The position numbers and the translations under genes are program-made. A stretch of 64,000 bases of DNA from Nitrospirales bacterium LBB_01 (lineage in GTDB: Bacteria > Nitrospirota > Thermodesulfovibrionia > Thermodesulfovibrionales > Magnetobacteriaceae), in NCBI GenBank assembly GCA_004376055.2, contig CP049016.1, positions 310,001 through 374,000 of the forward strand, written 5' to 3'. Positions 25,917 to 36,500 of this stretch are shown in pieces (position 1 is the stretch's first letter; each line of letters starts with the position of its first letter). The notes under the pieces were generated by a model. The model did not search any database and was not told the DNA's origin. It worked only from the letters and a program-made list of their open reading frames with translations.

Positions 25917-28551
25917 AGAAATAAGAGAGAGTTTTTTAGAGTTTTTCCGCAAGAAAAACCATGAGGTGGTTAGTCCATCATCGTTAATCCCTAAGAGTGA
26001 CCCGACTCTGCTTTTTACCAATGCTGGGATGGTTCAGTTTAAAAGCATTTTTCAGGGGCTTGAAAAATTACCGTTTAGCAGAGCGGCAAGCTGCCAGAAA
26101 TGCCTAAGAGCAGGCGGCAAACAAAGCGATATAGAAAATGTAGGCTTTACAGCGCGTCATCACACATTTTTTGAAATGCTTGGGAATTTTTCCTTTGGCG
26201 ATTACTTTAAAAAAGATGCTATCGTGTTTGCTTGGGAACTTCTGACAGAATGGTATAAGCTTCCGGTTGATAAACTCTGGGTGTCTATTTATGAGGATGA
26301 CGATGAGGCAGGAGAACTTTGGACAGAGCACACCGGTATCAGTAAAGACCGGGTCGTGCGGCTTGGAGCAAAGGACAATTTTTGGCAAATGGGAGACAGC
26401 GGTCCCTGCGGCCCGTGTTCTGAGATTATAATAGACCTGGGGCCTCACAGAAGCTGCGGAAAACCGGAGTGTGCCCTTGGGTGCGATTGCGACAGGTATC
26501 TTGAGTTATGGAATCTTGTCTTTATGCAGTACGACAGGGGGCTGGACGGCAGTCTTTCACCGCTACCAAGCCCAAGTATAGACACCGGTATGGGGCTTGA
26601 GCGCATAAGCTCGGTGCTGCAAGGGAAAGAGACAAATTTTGACACAGACCTGTTTACTCCAATTATAGAGGCGGTTTCCTCACTAACCGGTGTATCTTAC
26701 AGAGCCGATAAAAAGCAAGATACCTCTATAAAGGTAATGGCGGATCATATGCGCTCTGTCACGTTTTTATTGACTGAGGGACTAATGCCTTCAAATGAGG
26801 GACGGGGGTATGTGTTAAGGAGAATAATCCGGCGCGCCTCACGCCATGCGCACCTTCTTGGAGTGACTGAGCCGTTTTTGCACAAACTGGTAAACTCTGT
26901 TGATGAGGCTATGGGGGATATTTACCCTGAGATAACAAGGGAAAAAGAACGTGCTCAGGACATTTTGAAATTTGAAGAGGAGCGTTTCATTAAAACCCTT
27001 GAAAAGGGCACCGAAATTCTGGATGGTCTGATTGAAACCCTTAAGGCGGCAGGGGAGGATACAATACCCGGAGAGGAAATATTTAAGCTCTACGACACTT
27101 TTGGTTTCCCCCCCGATTTGACCGCAGACATTGCCCGTGAAAACGGTCTTAAAACCGATGACACCGGTTTTAGCGAGGAAATGGATAAGCAAAAAAAGCG
27201 TGGCCGCATTTCCTGGACAGAGGACACAGGTGGAGGGCTTTCAGCATTGGTCTCATCCATATATAATGATGCTGTCAGGATAGACGGCGGCTCCTCCTTT
27301 TTGGGATATGATATTCTTGAAACGAAATCAAGGGTTAACCTTATAATAAAAGACGGTGAATCGGTAAGTGAGCTAAGTAAGGGTGAGGAAGGGGATTTGA
27401 TACTGGATACAACCCCTTTCTACGGCGAATCTGGCGGACAAGTTGGTGACATAGGCGTTATATTTAACGATACCGTAAAAATAGAGGTAAAAGAAACCAA
27501 AAAGACGCAGGATAATCTGACAGTCCACAAGGTTATGGTTAAAAAGGGGACATTAGCAGTGTCGGACGATGTAAGCTGTAAGGTGGATAAGAAGCATCGC
27601 CATGCCGCTATGAGAAACCATACGGCAACTCATCTACTTCATGCAAGTTTGAAAAATATTTTGGGTGATCACATAAAACAGGCCGGCTCTCTTGTCTCTC
27701 CGTCAAGACTTAGGTTTGACTTTACGCACTTCTATCCGGTTACCGCAGAGGAAAGACATAAGATTGAGGAGTCGGTTAATGAAGAGATTATTGCAAATCA
27801 TAAGGTACTAACCCAGACAATGGGACTGGATGATGCGATATCTTATGGGGCAACTGCGCTGTTTGACGAAAAATATGGGGACACTGTACGTGTGGTTGAG
27901 GTGGAGGGTGGTTTTAGCAAGGAGCTTTGCGGAGGCACACATTGCAGAGCAACCGGAGAGATAGGGCTTTTTGTTATACTGTCTGAGGGAAGCATAGCCT
28001 CTGGTGTAAGACGAATAGAGGCAATAACAGGACATTACGCCCTTGAGTATCTTAACTCTAAGGCAGCTCAGTTAAGAGCAATATCGGAAATTCTCAGAAC
28101 AGATTCGCCGCTTGAGAGAGTTACCGCTTTGACTACTCATGTTAAAGAGCTTGAAAAGGAGCTTGATTCGTTAAAGATAAAAAGTCTAACCGATAACCTT
28201 TCATCTCTTATGGAAAACGTCAAGGTGATAAACGGGATTAAAACGCTGGCTTTGAAAAAAGACGGCTTAGACCGCAAGGCGCTCAGAGAGTTTGCCGACA
28301 CTTTAAAGGAACAGCTCGGCTCGGCAGTGTTGGTTTTAGCGTCAGAGCTTGATGGTCAGGCATCGCTGCTTTCTATGGTGACCAAAGACCTTACCAAAAA
28401 ATACCACGCTGGAAAGATACTTAAAGCAATAGCAGAAAAAGCAAATGGAAGCGGCGGCGGCAATGCAGAAATGGCTCAAGGCGGCACAAAAGACGTCAAT
28501 TTGGTAACGTCTGCCCTGAATACTCTGCCTGAGATTCTATCTTCTCATTAA
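25906..28551 (+). CDS. alaS: Alanyl-tRNA synthetase
   Basis: 881 residues from a GTG. The class II core has FTNAGMVQFK, HHTFFEMLGNFSFGDYF and GMGLERISSVLQG. The editing domain has the zinc ligands in HTATHLLHASL and CGGTHCRATGEIG. The C-terminal DHHA1-like domain ends GSGGGNAEMAQGGT. Full length and intact. It converges with the cinA-type gene, overlapping by 4 bases. Confidence 0.98.
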   Translation: MTGKEIRESFLEFFRKKNHEVVSPSSLIPKSDPTLLFTNAGMVQFKSIFQGLEKLPFSRAASCQKCLRAGGKQSDIENVGFTARHHTFFEMLGNFSFGDYFKKDAIVFAWELLTEWYKLPVDKLWVSIYEDDDEAGELWTEHTGISKDRVVRLGAKDNFWQMGDSGPCGPCSEIIIDLGPHRSCGKPECALGCDCDRYLELWNLVFMQYDRGLDGSLSPLPSPSIDTGMGLERISSVLQGKETNFDTDLFTPIIEAVSSLTGVSYRADKKQDTSIKVMADHMRSVTFLLTEGLMPSNEGRGYVLRRIIRRASRHAHLLGVTEPFLHKLVNSVDEAMGDIYPEITREKERAQDILKFEEERFIKTLEKGTEILDGLIETLKAAGEDTIPGEEIFKLYDTFGFPPDLTADIARENGLKTDDTGFSEEMDKQKKRGRISWTEDTGGGLSALVSSIYNDAVRIDGGSSFLGYDILETKSRVNLIIKDGESVSELSKGEEGDLILDTTPFYGESGGQVGDIGVIFNDTVKIEVKETKKTQDNLTVHKVMVKKGTLAVSDDVSCKVDKKHRHAAMRNHTATHLLHASLKNILGDHIKQAGSLVSPSRLRFDFTHFYPVTAEERHKIEESVNEEIIANHKVLTQTMGLDDAISYGATALFDEKYGDTVRVVEVEGGFSKELCGGTHCRATGEIGLFVILSEGSIASGVRRIEAITGHYALEYLNSKAAQLRAISEILRTDSPLERVTALTTHVKELEKELDSLKIKSLTDNLSSLMENVKVINGIKTLALKKDGLDRKALREFADTLKEQLGSAVLVLASELDGQASLLSMVTKDLTKKYHAGKILKAIAEKANGSGGGNAEMAQGGTKDVNLVTSALNTLPEILSSH

Positions 28552-29057
28552 AACTGAGAGCACAAAGTCCGAAGCAAAAGAAGTGACTTTCTTACCGATT
28601 CAAACCGTACTTGTTCTCTGTCTCCTGAAAACTGACAAGTAATAACCTGCTCCTGCCCATGAGAACTCCTAACGGCAAAGCAGACATGTCCGACCGGTTT
28701 TTCTTTGCTTCCTCCAGTGGGGCCTGCCACTCCGGTTACCGCTGCACTCAGGTCTGCTCCCGTTAGCTCCATTACCCCTCTGACCATTTCAAGAGCAGTT
28801 TCAGCGCTTACTGCACCGTAGTTTTCCAAAGTGTCGGCGCTGACCCCAAGCGCTTTCATTTTTAAGTCGTTACTATAGGCTACAACTCCTCCCAAAAAAA
28901 CCTGAGAGCTGCCCGGTACTGCCGTTAAAAATCCCGCTATCATTCCACCCGTGCAGGATTCGGCTGTTGATATGGTTAGTCCCTTTTTAGAGGCATCGCT
29001 TATAAGCTCACTGCATAGCGCTGTTAGTTGCTCTATCTCAGGTATGCCTGAAATCAT
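28548..29057 (-). CDS. pncC: CinA C-terminal domain protein, nicotinamide-nucleotide amidase
   Basis: 169 residues. The PncC/CinA-C motifs are TAESCTGGMIAGFLTAVPGSS, GGVVAYSN, YGAVSAETA and TGVAGPTGG. It deamidates NMN to nicotinate mononucleotide in NAD recycling. This is the stand-alone C-terminal domain without the N-terminal MoaB-like domain. The start overlaps the end of the upstream TMTC-like gene by 4 bases. Confidence 0.92.
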   Translation of the reverse strand: MISGIPEIEQLTALCSELISDASKKGLTISTAESCTGGMIAGFLTAVPGSSQVFLGGVVAYSNDLKMKALGVSADTLENYGAVSAETALEMVRGVMELTGADLSAAVTGVAGPTGGSKEKPVGHVCFAVRSSHGQEQVITCQFSGDREQVRFESVRKSLLLLRTLCSQF

Positions 29058-30667
29058 TTTTTATTTCCATATATTCTACTTAGGTTATTCATAGCTGAAA
29101 TATAATAAGGGTCTATCGCAAGGGCTTTTTTAAAGTACACCTCGGCGCCCTTGGTGTCACCCTTTGCCAAATATATAACACCAAGTCCGTTATAAACGTG
29201 AGGGGAGTTGGGAAGCAAGCTATCTGCAAGAGTATAATTTAGTTCAGCCGCATCAAAATTCTCCATACGAACATAAACATTTGCCAGGTTTACATATGCT
29301 GGCGGATAATTCCTCTCTATTAGTATTGATTTTGATAACACCACTGCCGCCTCATCATATATTCCTCTCGTTGTATAAGCTGCTCCAAGATTGCTGAGGG
29401 CTATATAATTATTTTTTGTCACTCTGATTGCGTGTTCAAAGAGCGTTATATCGGTTTTCCAAAAACCAACCTGTGTGTGCGCTGTAAGCGTATTAAATAT
29501 AATGATTCCAGCAAACGCTGCTGCAACTATTGTTGTTTTGATCTTGTCGGAATTTCTGGGAACCGCCATTGCTGCTGCTAAAAAGATGCCAATAGACGGT
29601 AGGTAGGTGTATCTGTCTGCCATAGACTGTGACCCCACCTGCACTAAGCCTATCACAGGCACAAGAGTGCCTATAAACCAAAACCAGCCTGTGAAAAATG
29701 CAGGAGCTTTTTTAACGTAAATTATAACTAATGTTGTTAGCGCTATAAAAAAAGAGATTGCTATCAAAGTCTTAACCACAGGTGCCGGCCGCTCAATTGT
29801 GTATATGGCTGACATGTTTGTTGGATACATGAGCTTTATGAAATATGTCATATATGCGATAAAGGCATTTTTGAGGCGGTCGCCTAACGTTAAATACTCA
29901 AGCTTTGCCATAACTCCACCGGTATTTTGAGCACGGAACGTTATAATGGAGGAAATGACAGAAAGAATAAACATCGGGATTTTTTCCGTAATCAGCGGTA
30001 AAAGCTGTTTAAACCCAGAGCCGGGATGACATCTTTTCAAAGGCCAAAAGTCAATCAGCAGCAGCACAAATGGAAGCGTTACAGCCATCGGTTTTGACAT
30101 AATAGCAAGTGCATACATGAAGGTTGTAAGAAAAATAAATACCCTCTTATGGCTCTTAGCGTAATATGAGTAGGAGAGCATTGTCAGCATCCAGAAAAAC
30201 CCGCAAAGCACATCCTTTCTCTCAGCCACCCATGCAACCGACTCTACGTGCATTGGGCTTACAGCAAACATCACAGAAACAAACGCCGCTTGCCACTGTG
30301 AGTCAAGGAGTTTACTAAAAAGTATAAACAGCAGGACAGAGTTAAACAAGTGTAAAATCAGATTTGTGAAGTGATGACCTCCGGGCTTAAGCCCATATAG
30401 TTTCACGTCAATCATATGTGTAATAATGGTCAACGGGATCCAGTTGTTGTCAACAATGGACGTAAATGCCCACTTAATGTTTTCAACACTTAAGCCCTTC
30501 ATTACACGGTAATTTTGTGTTACATACTTTTGGTCGTCATAATTTATGAAAGCAAAGTCTTTTACCTGAATGTATATAAAAAGTGTAAGAGCAATTGTGG
30601 TTAGAACAATTATATCCGACATCTCAAGCGGAAATTTCCAGAGTTTCACAGTTTTAGTGTTTTTCAT
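29054..30667 (-). CDS. TMTC-like multi-pass membrane protein with short TPR tail, paralogue 3
   Basis: 537 residues. The acidic FINYDDQKYV motif is in the first outer loop, then GGHHFTNLILHLFN and HVESVAWVAERKDVL, with about ten membrane helices to residue 400. Three TPRs follow (NYIALSNLGAAYTTRGIY, AYVNLANVYVRM, VYNGLGVIYLAKGD). Same family as 6386-10631 but of the ERKD subfamily with fewer TPRs. Predicted GT-C fold; substrate unknown. It overlaps paralogue 4 by 14 bases. Confidence 0.8.
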   Translation of the reverse strand: MKNTKTVKLWKFPLEMSDIIVLTTIALTLFIYIQVKDFAFINYDDQKYVTQNYRVMKGLSVENIKWAFTSIVDNNWIPLTIITHMIDVKLYGLKPGGHHFTNLILHLFNSVLLFILFSKLLDSQWQAAFVSVMFAVSPMHVESVAWVAERKDVLCGFFWMLTMLSYSYYAKSHKRVFIFLTTFMYALAIMSKPMAVTLPFVLLLIDFWPLKRCHPGSGFKQLLPLITEKIPMFILSVISSIITFRAQNTGGVMAKLEYLTLGDRLKNAFIAYMTYFIKLMYPTNMSAIYTIERPAPVVKTLIAISFFIALTTLVIIYVKKAPAFFTGWFWFIGTLVPVIGLVQVGSQSMADRYTYLPSIGIFLAAAMAVPRNSDKIKTTIVAAAFAGIIIFNTLTAHTQVGFWKTDITLFEHAIRVTKNNYIALSNLGAAYTTRGIYDEAAVVLSKSILIERNYPPAYVNLANVYVRMENFDAAELNYTLADSLLPNSPHVYNGLGVIYLAKGDTKGAEVYFKKALAIDPYYISAMNNLSRIYGNKK

Positions 30668-32258
30668 TTTTGTTTCTCATAGTCTCTGCATCCCTGAGAT
30701 TTTCACGGGCTATGCTGAAATATGGATTTAAATTAAGCGCCATTACAAAACTCCTTTTAGCATCCACTGCTTTTCCCTCAGCCATATATGCCATACCTAT
30801 GCCGTTTAACGCTGTATAAAGCAGCGGGTTTTTCTTTATTGCCTCGCTATAAAAGTAGATAGCGTCTGCGGTACGGTTTTCATTAAACAACACATAGGCA
30901 AGATTTATATAAGAATGCACATAGTCTGGGTTTATCCTTATAGCCTCATTAAAATACTGCTTAGAAAGTGAAAAGTTTCCTTTTATAGCATAAGCTGTGC
31001 CAATGTTATACAGCGCTACGTAGTTATCCTTAGTAACCTGTGCAGCCCGTCCAAACAACGTGAAATCATCTTTCCAGTAATGCACCTGTTTTTTAGAAGT
31101 TATGCTAAGTATTATTATAACAATCAGCAGTATTGAAATCAATATAGAGGTTTGATTTCTGGTCTTGGGTTTAGGCAGCGACATAGCAAGCATAAGAAAA
31201 AGCCCAATGTATGGGACATAAGTATATCTGTCTGCCATTGAATGAAGTCCTATCTGGACAACGCCTGCTACCGGAAACAGTGTGCCAAGATAAAATAACC
31301 ACCCGACTAAAAGCCATGGGGATTTCTTAACAAACTTTATTGAAACTATTGTGACAGCCGCTATAAGTACAACTGATAATAGAACATAGCTAAGTGGGAT
31401 GGCTTTTTGAAGCGGATAGAGCGGCGATAACCCATGCGGATAAACCATCATGTAAATATATTTTACATATGAAATGAGAGCGTTTTTAAGCCTCAGTACA
31501 AGAGGGATTGCTTCAAAGGGTTCCTCAGAGCCAATTTGAATCCTATAGGTAATAAAACTTAAAATCGCTGAGAAAATAAAGAAAGGGATTTTTTCGGCAA
31601 TTAGCCATGCTGCTGATTTACCCTCATTAGTGGAGTGTGTGAAATTAAAGCGCTTAAGCGGCCAAAAATCAAACAACAAAAGCACAAATGGAAACGTAAC
31701 AGCCATAGGTTTTGACATAAGCGACAGCATGAAAAAACACAGCGCACAAAGGTGTCTTACAATGCGGGGTTTACTTGCATATAAGAGATACGAAAGCAGG
31801 GCAAGCATCCAAAAAAATGTGCTCAGTACGTCCTTTCTTTCTGAAATCCATGCCACAGACTCCACATGCACGGGATGCACTGCAAACAGGGCAGCCGTTA
31901 AGGCGCTGACAATTAAATTACCGGTCATTAGCTGTACGATTACAAAAAGAAGTATTACGTTTAATGTGTGCAGCATTATGTTGGTTATATGGTGGCCTCC
32001 AATGTTGCTGCCATATATGGAAACGTCAAGCATGTGCGATATAAGCGTAAGCGGAAGCCAGTTGCTGTCAACCACTGCCGTAGATGCCCACACTATCGAC
32101 TGACGGTTTACACCCGATAACACCATTTGGTTTTGGCTTACGTAGAGGTTATCGTCGTAGTTAACAAAGCCAAAGTGAGCAGTTTCGGAATAGATAAAAA
32201 GAATTGCCATAATCAAAAAAATGCAAACGGCTGTTTTAGTATAGACTGAGCGTTCCAT
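30654..32258 (-). CDS. TMTC-like multi-pass membrane protein with short TPR tail, paralogue 4
   Basis: 534 residues. It has FVNYDDNLYVSQN, GGHHITNIMLHTLN, HVESVAWISERKDVL and SLMSKPMAVTFPFVLLLFDFWPLKR, all shared with paralogue 3. About ten membrane helices are followed by three TPRs. A tandem duplicate at the head of a paralogue 4 - paralogue 3 - pncC transcript. Confidence 0.8.
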   Translation of the reverse strand: MERSVYTKTAVCIFLIMAILFIYSETAHFGFVNYDDNLYVSQNQMVLSGVNRQSIVWASTAVVDSNWLPLTLISHMLDVSIYGSNIGGHHITNIMLHTLNVILLFVIVQLMTGNLIVSALTAALFAVHPVHVESVAWISERKDVLSTFFWMLALLSYLLYASKPRIVRHLCALCFFMLSLMSKPMAVTFPFVLLLFDFWPLKRFNFTHSTNEGKSAAWLIAEKIPFFIFSAILSFITYRIQIGSEEPFEAIPLVLRLKNALISYVKYIYMMVYPHGLSPLYPLQKAIPLSYVLLSVVLIAAVTIVSIKFVKKSPWLLVGWLFYLGTLFPVAGVVQIGLHSMADRYTYVPYIGLFLMLAMSLPKPKTRNQTSILISILLIVIIILSITSKKQVHYWKDDFTLFGRAAQVTKDNYVALYNIGTAYAIKGNFSLSKQYFNEAIRINPDYVHSYINLAYVLFNENRTADAIYFYSEAIKKNPLLYTALNGIGMAYMAEGKAVDAKRSFVMALNLNPYFSIARENLRDAETMRNKNEKH

Positions 32259-32323
32259 TGCTTATATTATCACTTTTCTCTGAATTATTAATTATAACAC
32301 TAAAGTAAAGTGAAAAAGAATTA

Positions 32324-32514
32324 ATTGCCTATGCAGTTAGCTCCGCAAACAAAAAAATGGATTCCTGCCTTCGCAGGAATGACAAGAAAAAAAGGAATGA
32401 CAAAAAAAAGAAATGGCCCCCTTTGTCATTCCCGCCTACGAGCGGGAATCCAGTCTTTTAACTGTATCATTTGCTGACTGAAAAAAATCTACAGGAGTTA
32501 ACTCAATAAGCATT
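32324..32514 (-). repeat. MITE-like repeat A, copy 4 (8-bp target duplication)
   Basis: 191 bp, same orientation as copy 1. Flanked by AAGAATTA on both sides (32316-32323 and 32515-32522). Internal hairpins as in the other copies, with a short local duplication of the AATGACA(A)AAAA stretch. Confidence 0.85.
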
Positions 32515-32554
32515 AAGAATTATAACCACAGATGAACACAGATAAATTAAATTA

Positions 32555-32730
32555 ATTGCCTATGCAGTTAGCTCCGGTAGAGGGTTTTCTGTCATTTAAA
32601 GGATGTATATAAAATAACTGGATCCCGCATCAAGTGCGGGATGACAAATGAAGGCGTAGTTAGCAGTCCTGTCATTCCTGCGAAGGCAGGAATCCAGTTT
32701 CTTGTTAGCGGAGTTAACTCAATAAGCATT
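32555..32730 (-). repeat. MITE-like repeat A, copy 5
   Basis: 176 bp. Flanked by TTAAATTA on the left and TTAAATAA on the right (7 of 8 match). The order of the two internal hairpins is reversed relative to copy 4 (GGATCCCGC...GCGGGATGACA first), so the core can flip relative to the ends. Confidence 0.8.
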
Positions 32731-32792
32731 TTAAATAATTCTAATCAGTGTTTATCAGTGTTTTATTTTATGTGTTTTTTAAAAGTGAATAG

Positions 32793-33584
32793 CTATTTGC
32801 TGATGCGTTCTGGGTGAGTGTATATGTTAAATCTGTTTCCTCTTATAAAGCCAATCATTGTAATACCAAGAGCATCGGCTATTTCTACTGAAAGCACTGT
32901 CGGGGCAGTCCGGCTGGCTACAACAGGGATTTGCCACTTGCCGCACTTAGAGCCAATCTCTGAGGAAAGCCTGCCGCTAAGCAGCATTAGTTTGTCGTCA
33001 AGGGCGATGTCATTAATTATGCAGTGCCCAATCGCTTTATCAACTGCATTATGCCTGCCGATATCCTCTGTCATAACCAAAATCTCTTTTCCATCCGAGA
33101 TTGCGGCGCTGTGAATACATCCGGTTAGATTATAAGAAGCTGAGCGGTGTTGAAACTCATTAAAAAGCCGCCTGATGCTGTCGCCGTCTATTTTAAAATT
33201 ACCGATGTTTAATTTTTCTCCAAACGTTTTTTTTGTAGTTATGCCACCAATGCAGCCCGATGTCACAGCCTTTCCCTCAAGCACCACCTCACCCTCCGCC
33301 TCAATATCTACCTCTATGTTGTCGCCATACTTAATTAACATCTTATCTACACACCAGCTGCCGCGTATCACGCCCTCAGTCATAATAAACCCTGTCACAA
33401 GCTCTTTAATCATAACAGGAGAGCAGTACATCGCCAACACTTCAGTGCCGTTTATCCGTAACACCAGTCGTTTTTCTAATGCTATCGGATCACTCAGCAA
33501 TTCCCTGTCATTGCCGCTAACCCGATAAATATTTCTTTTTATGTAGATATCCATTGAGGCTAAATCCTTGTCATCAGCATACAT
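32793..33584 (-). CDS. fdhD: Formate dehydrogenase accessory sulfurtransferase
   Basis: 263 residues from ATG 33584, with AAGGAG 10 bases upstream; the frame is open further but that part overlaps the previous gene. FdhD motifs: VKELVTGFIMTEGVI, TEDIGRHNAVDKAIGHCI, LLSGRLSSEIGSKCG and SRTAPTVLSVEIAD. FdhD delivers sulfur to the Mo/W-bis-MGD cofactor of formate dehydrogenase. The active loop reads VTSGCIGG with one Cys rather than the CxxC of the E. coli enzyme. The start overlaps the GGDEF-EAL stop by 11 bases. No formate dehydrogenase is in view. Confidence 0.92.
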   Translation of the reverse strand: MYADDKDLASMDIYIKRNIYRVSGNDRELLSDPIALEKRLVLRINGTEVLAMYCSPVMIKELVTGFIMTEGVIRGSWCVDKMLIKYGDNIEVDIEAEGEVVLEGKAVTSGCIGGITTKKTFGEKLNIGNFKIDGDSIRRLFNEFQHRSASYNLTGCIHSAAISDGKEILVMTEDIGRHNAVDKAIGHCIINDIALDDKLMLLSGRLSSEIGSKCGKWQIPVVASRTAPTVLSVEIADALGITMIGFIRGNRFNIYTHPERISK

Positions 33585-36500
33585 TACAGAAAAACTCCTT
33601 TCCAAGCAATTCAGGGAATTCCTCAGCCGGTATCGGTTGGCTAAACAGAAACCCCTGCACCTCGTCACAGCCAAGAACGCTTAAAATTTTTAACTGCTCC
33701 AGTGTTTCCACTCCCTCGGCAATTACCCGTAATTTTAAGTTGTGCGACATGTCTATGATTGTCCTGACAATTGTAATATCATCCGTATCGCTTGCTATTT
33801 CTTTGATAAACGATTTGTCAATTTTTAGTTTTTTAAACGGTAGATGTTTCAGATAACTAAGCGATGAGTACCCTGTGCCAAAATCATCAATAGCAACGCT
33901 AACGCCGCAGGCGTTAAACCTCCGAAGCATTGAAATAGTGGTATCCACGTTTTGCATACAGAAACTCTCCGTAAGTTCAAGCTCAAGATTAGCCGGCGCC
34001 ATCTGTGTTGTGCTCAGTATCTGAAAAACCGCACCGGCAAGGTCATAGTGTCTTGACACTTGGGTTGTTGAGACATTTACGGCAAGAACGATTGGGGGAA
34101 GCCCTATATTAAGCCAAGCTACGGCTTGTTTACAGCTGTCAAGGAGCACCTGTTCGCCAAGAGCCATTATTAACCCTGTATCTTCTGCCAGTTGGATAAA
34201 TTTATCAGGATACGGCAAACCCCTCTCCGGGTGCCTCCAGCGCACTAATGCCTCTGCCCCCATAATTTTTCCGGTCTTTATATCCAGCTGTGGCTGATAA
34301 TACACTACTAGTTCACCTCGATGTAGCGCTAAGCGCAGCTCCTTCTCCATCGCTATGCGCTCGTTTACGGACTCATCCATCTCCAGTGTAAACATAGTAC
34401 AAGTGTTTTTCAGTGATTTTTTTGAATAATACATGGCAGTGTCTGCGTGTTTTAACAGCTCCTCGGCATCGTTTGCGTCATTTGGATAAAGGCTTACACC
34501 GACACTTGCAGTAATATTATAAACGTTTGTGTTTATCTCATACGGCTCAGTTAAACATGACAATGTTTTTTGCGTAACGATTTCAATATCTATGTCGCTT
34601 TTGAGGTTTGATAAAATTACTGTAAACTCATCGCCGCTCATGCGGCAAACGGTGTCGGTATCACGGACACATTTCTCCAGTCGTGAGGCAATAGACTGAA
34701 GCAGCATGTCCCCGACATCGTGCCCCATGGAGTCATTAACGTTTTTGAAATTATCTATGTCTATGTACAAAACGCCTATGGTGCGTTCATACCGGGCGGC
34801 GCTCTTTATTTCCTGACGCAGTCTGTCAAAAAACAACACACGGTTGGGTAGCCCTGTAAGAGCGTCATAGTTGGCCATGTGCTCTAATTTTTCCTCCATA
34901 CGCTTACGCTGGATAATGCCTGACAGGGTATTGGCTACCGACATAAGGAAGTTTTCCTCTAAGGAGGTGCGTATATGCCCATGCTCTACGTATAGATTGA
35001 TTACTCCAACCACGCTTTCTTCTGATTTAATAGGTACACAGTAATGCCCGTGTTCAACCATGCCGTCATATGTGACCTCGTGGCGGTCGTCAATAGAGGA
35101 TGTAAACACTACCTCACCGGAGAGAGCGGCAATGCCGCATAGACAGCTGCCAAATGTTACACGGTTGCATTTTTTTAACAAATCCCATGATATACCCCTC
35201 TGCGTTGTCATCACAAGCTCGTTGGGGTTATCCTCAACAAGAAAAATACACCCTGTTTTCTTTGGCGATAACCATGGAACTGTGCTTATTAGTTCAAGAA
35301 TTCTGTCCAGATATTCCTCAAGGGTAAGCGTTTGAATAGATAGCTGCATGATGGTATTTATCACGTTTTGAATCATATAGTTTTGAGCCGTCTTTTCCTC
35401 CGACTCTTTACGTAAAATTATACCGGCAATCGTACTTGCAACGCTTTTTAAGAAATTTTCGTCCTCAGTTTTTCGTTCATATCCGTCGTCAACATAGACA
35501 TTGATTACTCCAAGCAGCCGGTCATTTGAAACAATGGGAACGCAGTAGTGCCCGTGGGGTAACATATCAGAATAGCGGATTGTATGGTTTTCATCGCCAA
35601 CACTTGATGAAAATACAATCTCCTTTTTTAATGCCGCACATCCGCACAGACATTTGCCAAGAGGCAAATTAGAACATACATTTAACTGTTCGTCAGTAAA
35701 ATTAAAATGAGCCGACATTTTAATCGTTTCAGAAATCTTGTCAAACGTATATATACATCCTTTGGATTTTAGTGAAATCCACGACACTGACATCAAAAGG
35801 TGCAGTATCTCGTTTAACTGCTCCCGTAATGAAATCGGATGCAATGAGATATTCAGAATTGAGTTGATAACATCCTGGACTTTAACCTTGTGATTAATAT
35901 CAGCCTGCTTATGACGTAACTGCTGTATAATTTCCTGCAACTTCTCGCTTGCTTCGTAGTTAAACAGCTTTATTACGCCTAACATGGAAAAAGCGATAAA
36001 CAGAGCACAGATTGCCCTAAATACCTGAACTGGGATGTGGACAGTTGACAGGAATGTGTCGGCATTAATAACACTTGCCGGGAAAAACCCGCCTTTTGGA
36101 GCAACAAATCCCGCAAAAAAACCATACGCTATAAGGAATGTCACAGTAAAGAAAAAGTATTTATCGGCTTTTGAGTTTTCTATCAGGTCAGTCTCAGTAG
36201 AGTACAGCCTTAGCCCGACAGCGGTTGCAACAGCGCCGGGCAGCGCTAAGAAATATCGCGACAAAATATGAATGGTTTTAAGCGGCTCGGCTGAGTAATA
36301 AGCGATAATGAATATAGTTACTAAAATCACAGGCATAAGGTGCCAACTCAAATATTGAGTAATTTTCCTCATCGCTGCATTTTCACAGATTTTTAAAGTC
36401 CTTCTGCTAAACTCAAACAGGAAGCAAAACGAAGAAACAAGGAAAATAAGACTTGCTGTTTTTAAAATTGCATGAGCCGGATGTACAAATGACATCATAT

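Larger units (their letters stand above)
32259..32792. other. Gene-free spacer with two type A elements
   Basis: 534 bases. Two MITE-like elements occupy 32324-32514 and 32555-32730. They are separated by a 40-base AT-rich linker including ACCACAGATGAACACAGAT, and a related TCAGTGTTTATCAGTGT lies after the second. No gene or clear promoter is seen. Confidence 0.7.
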
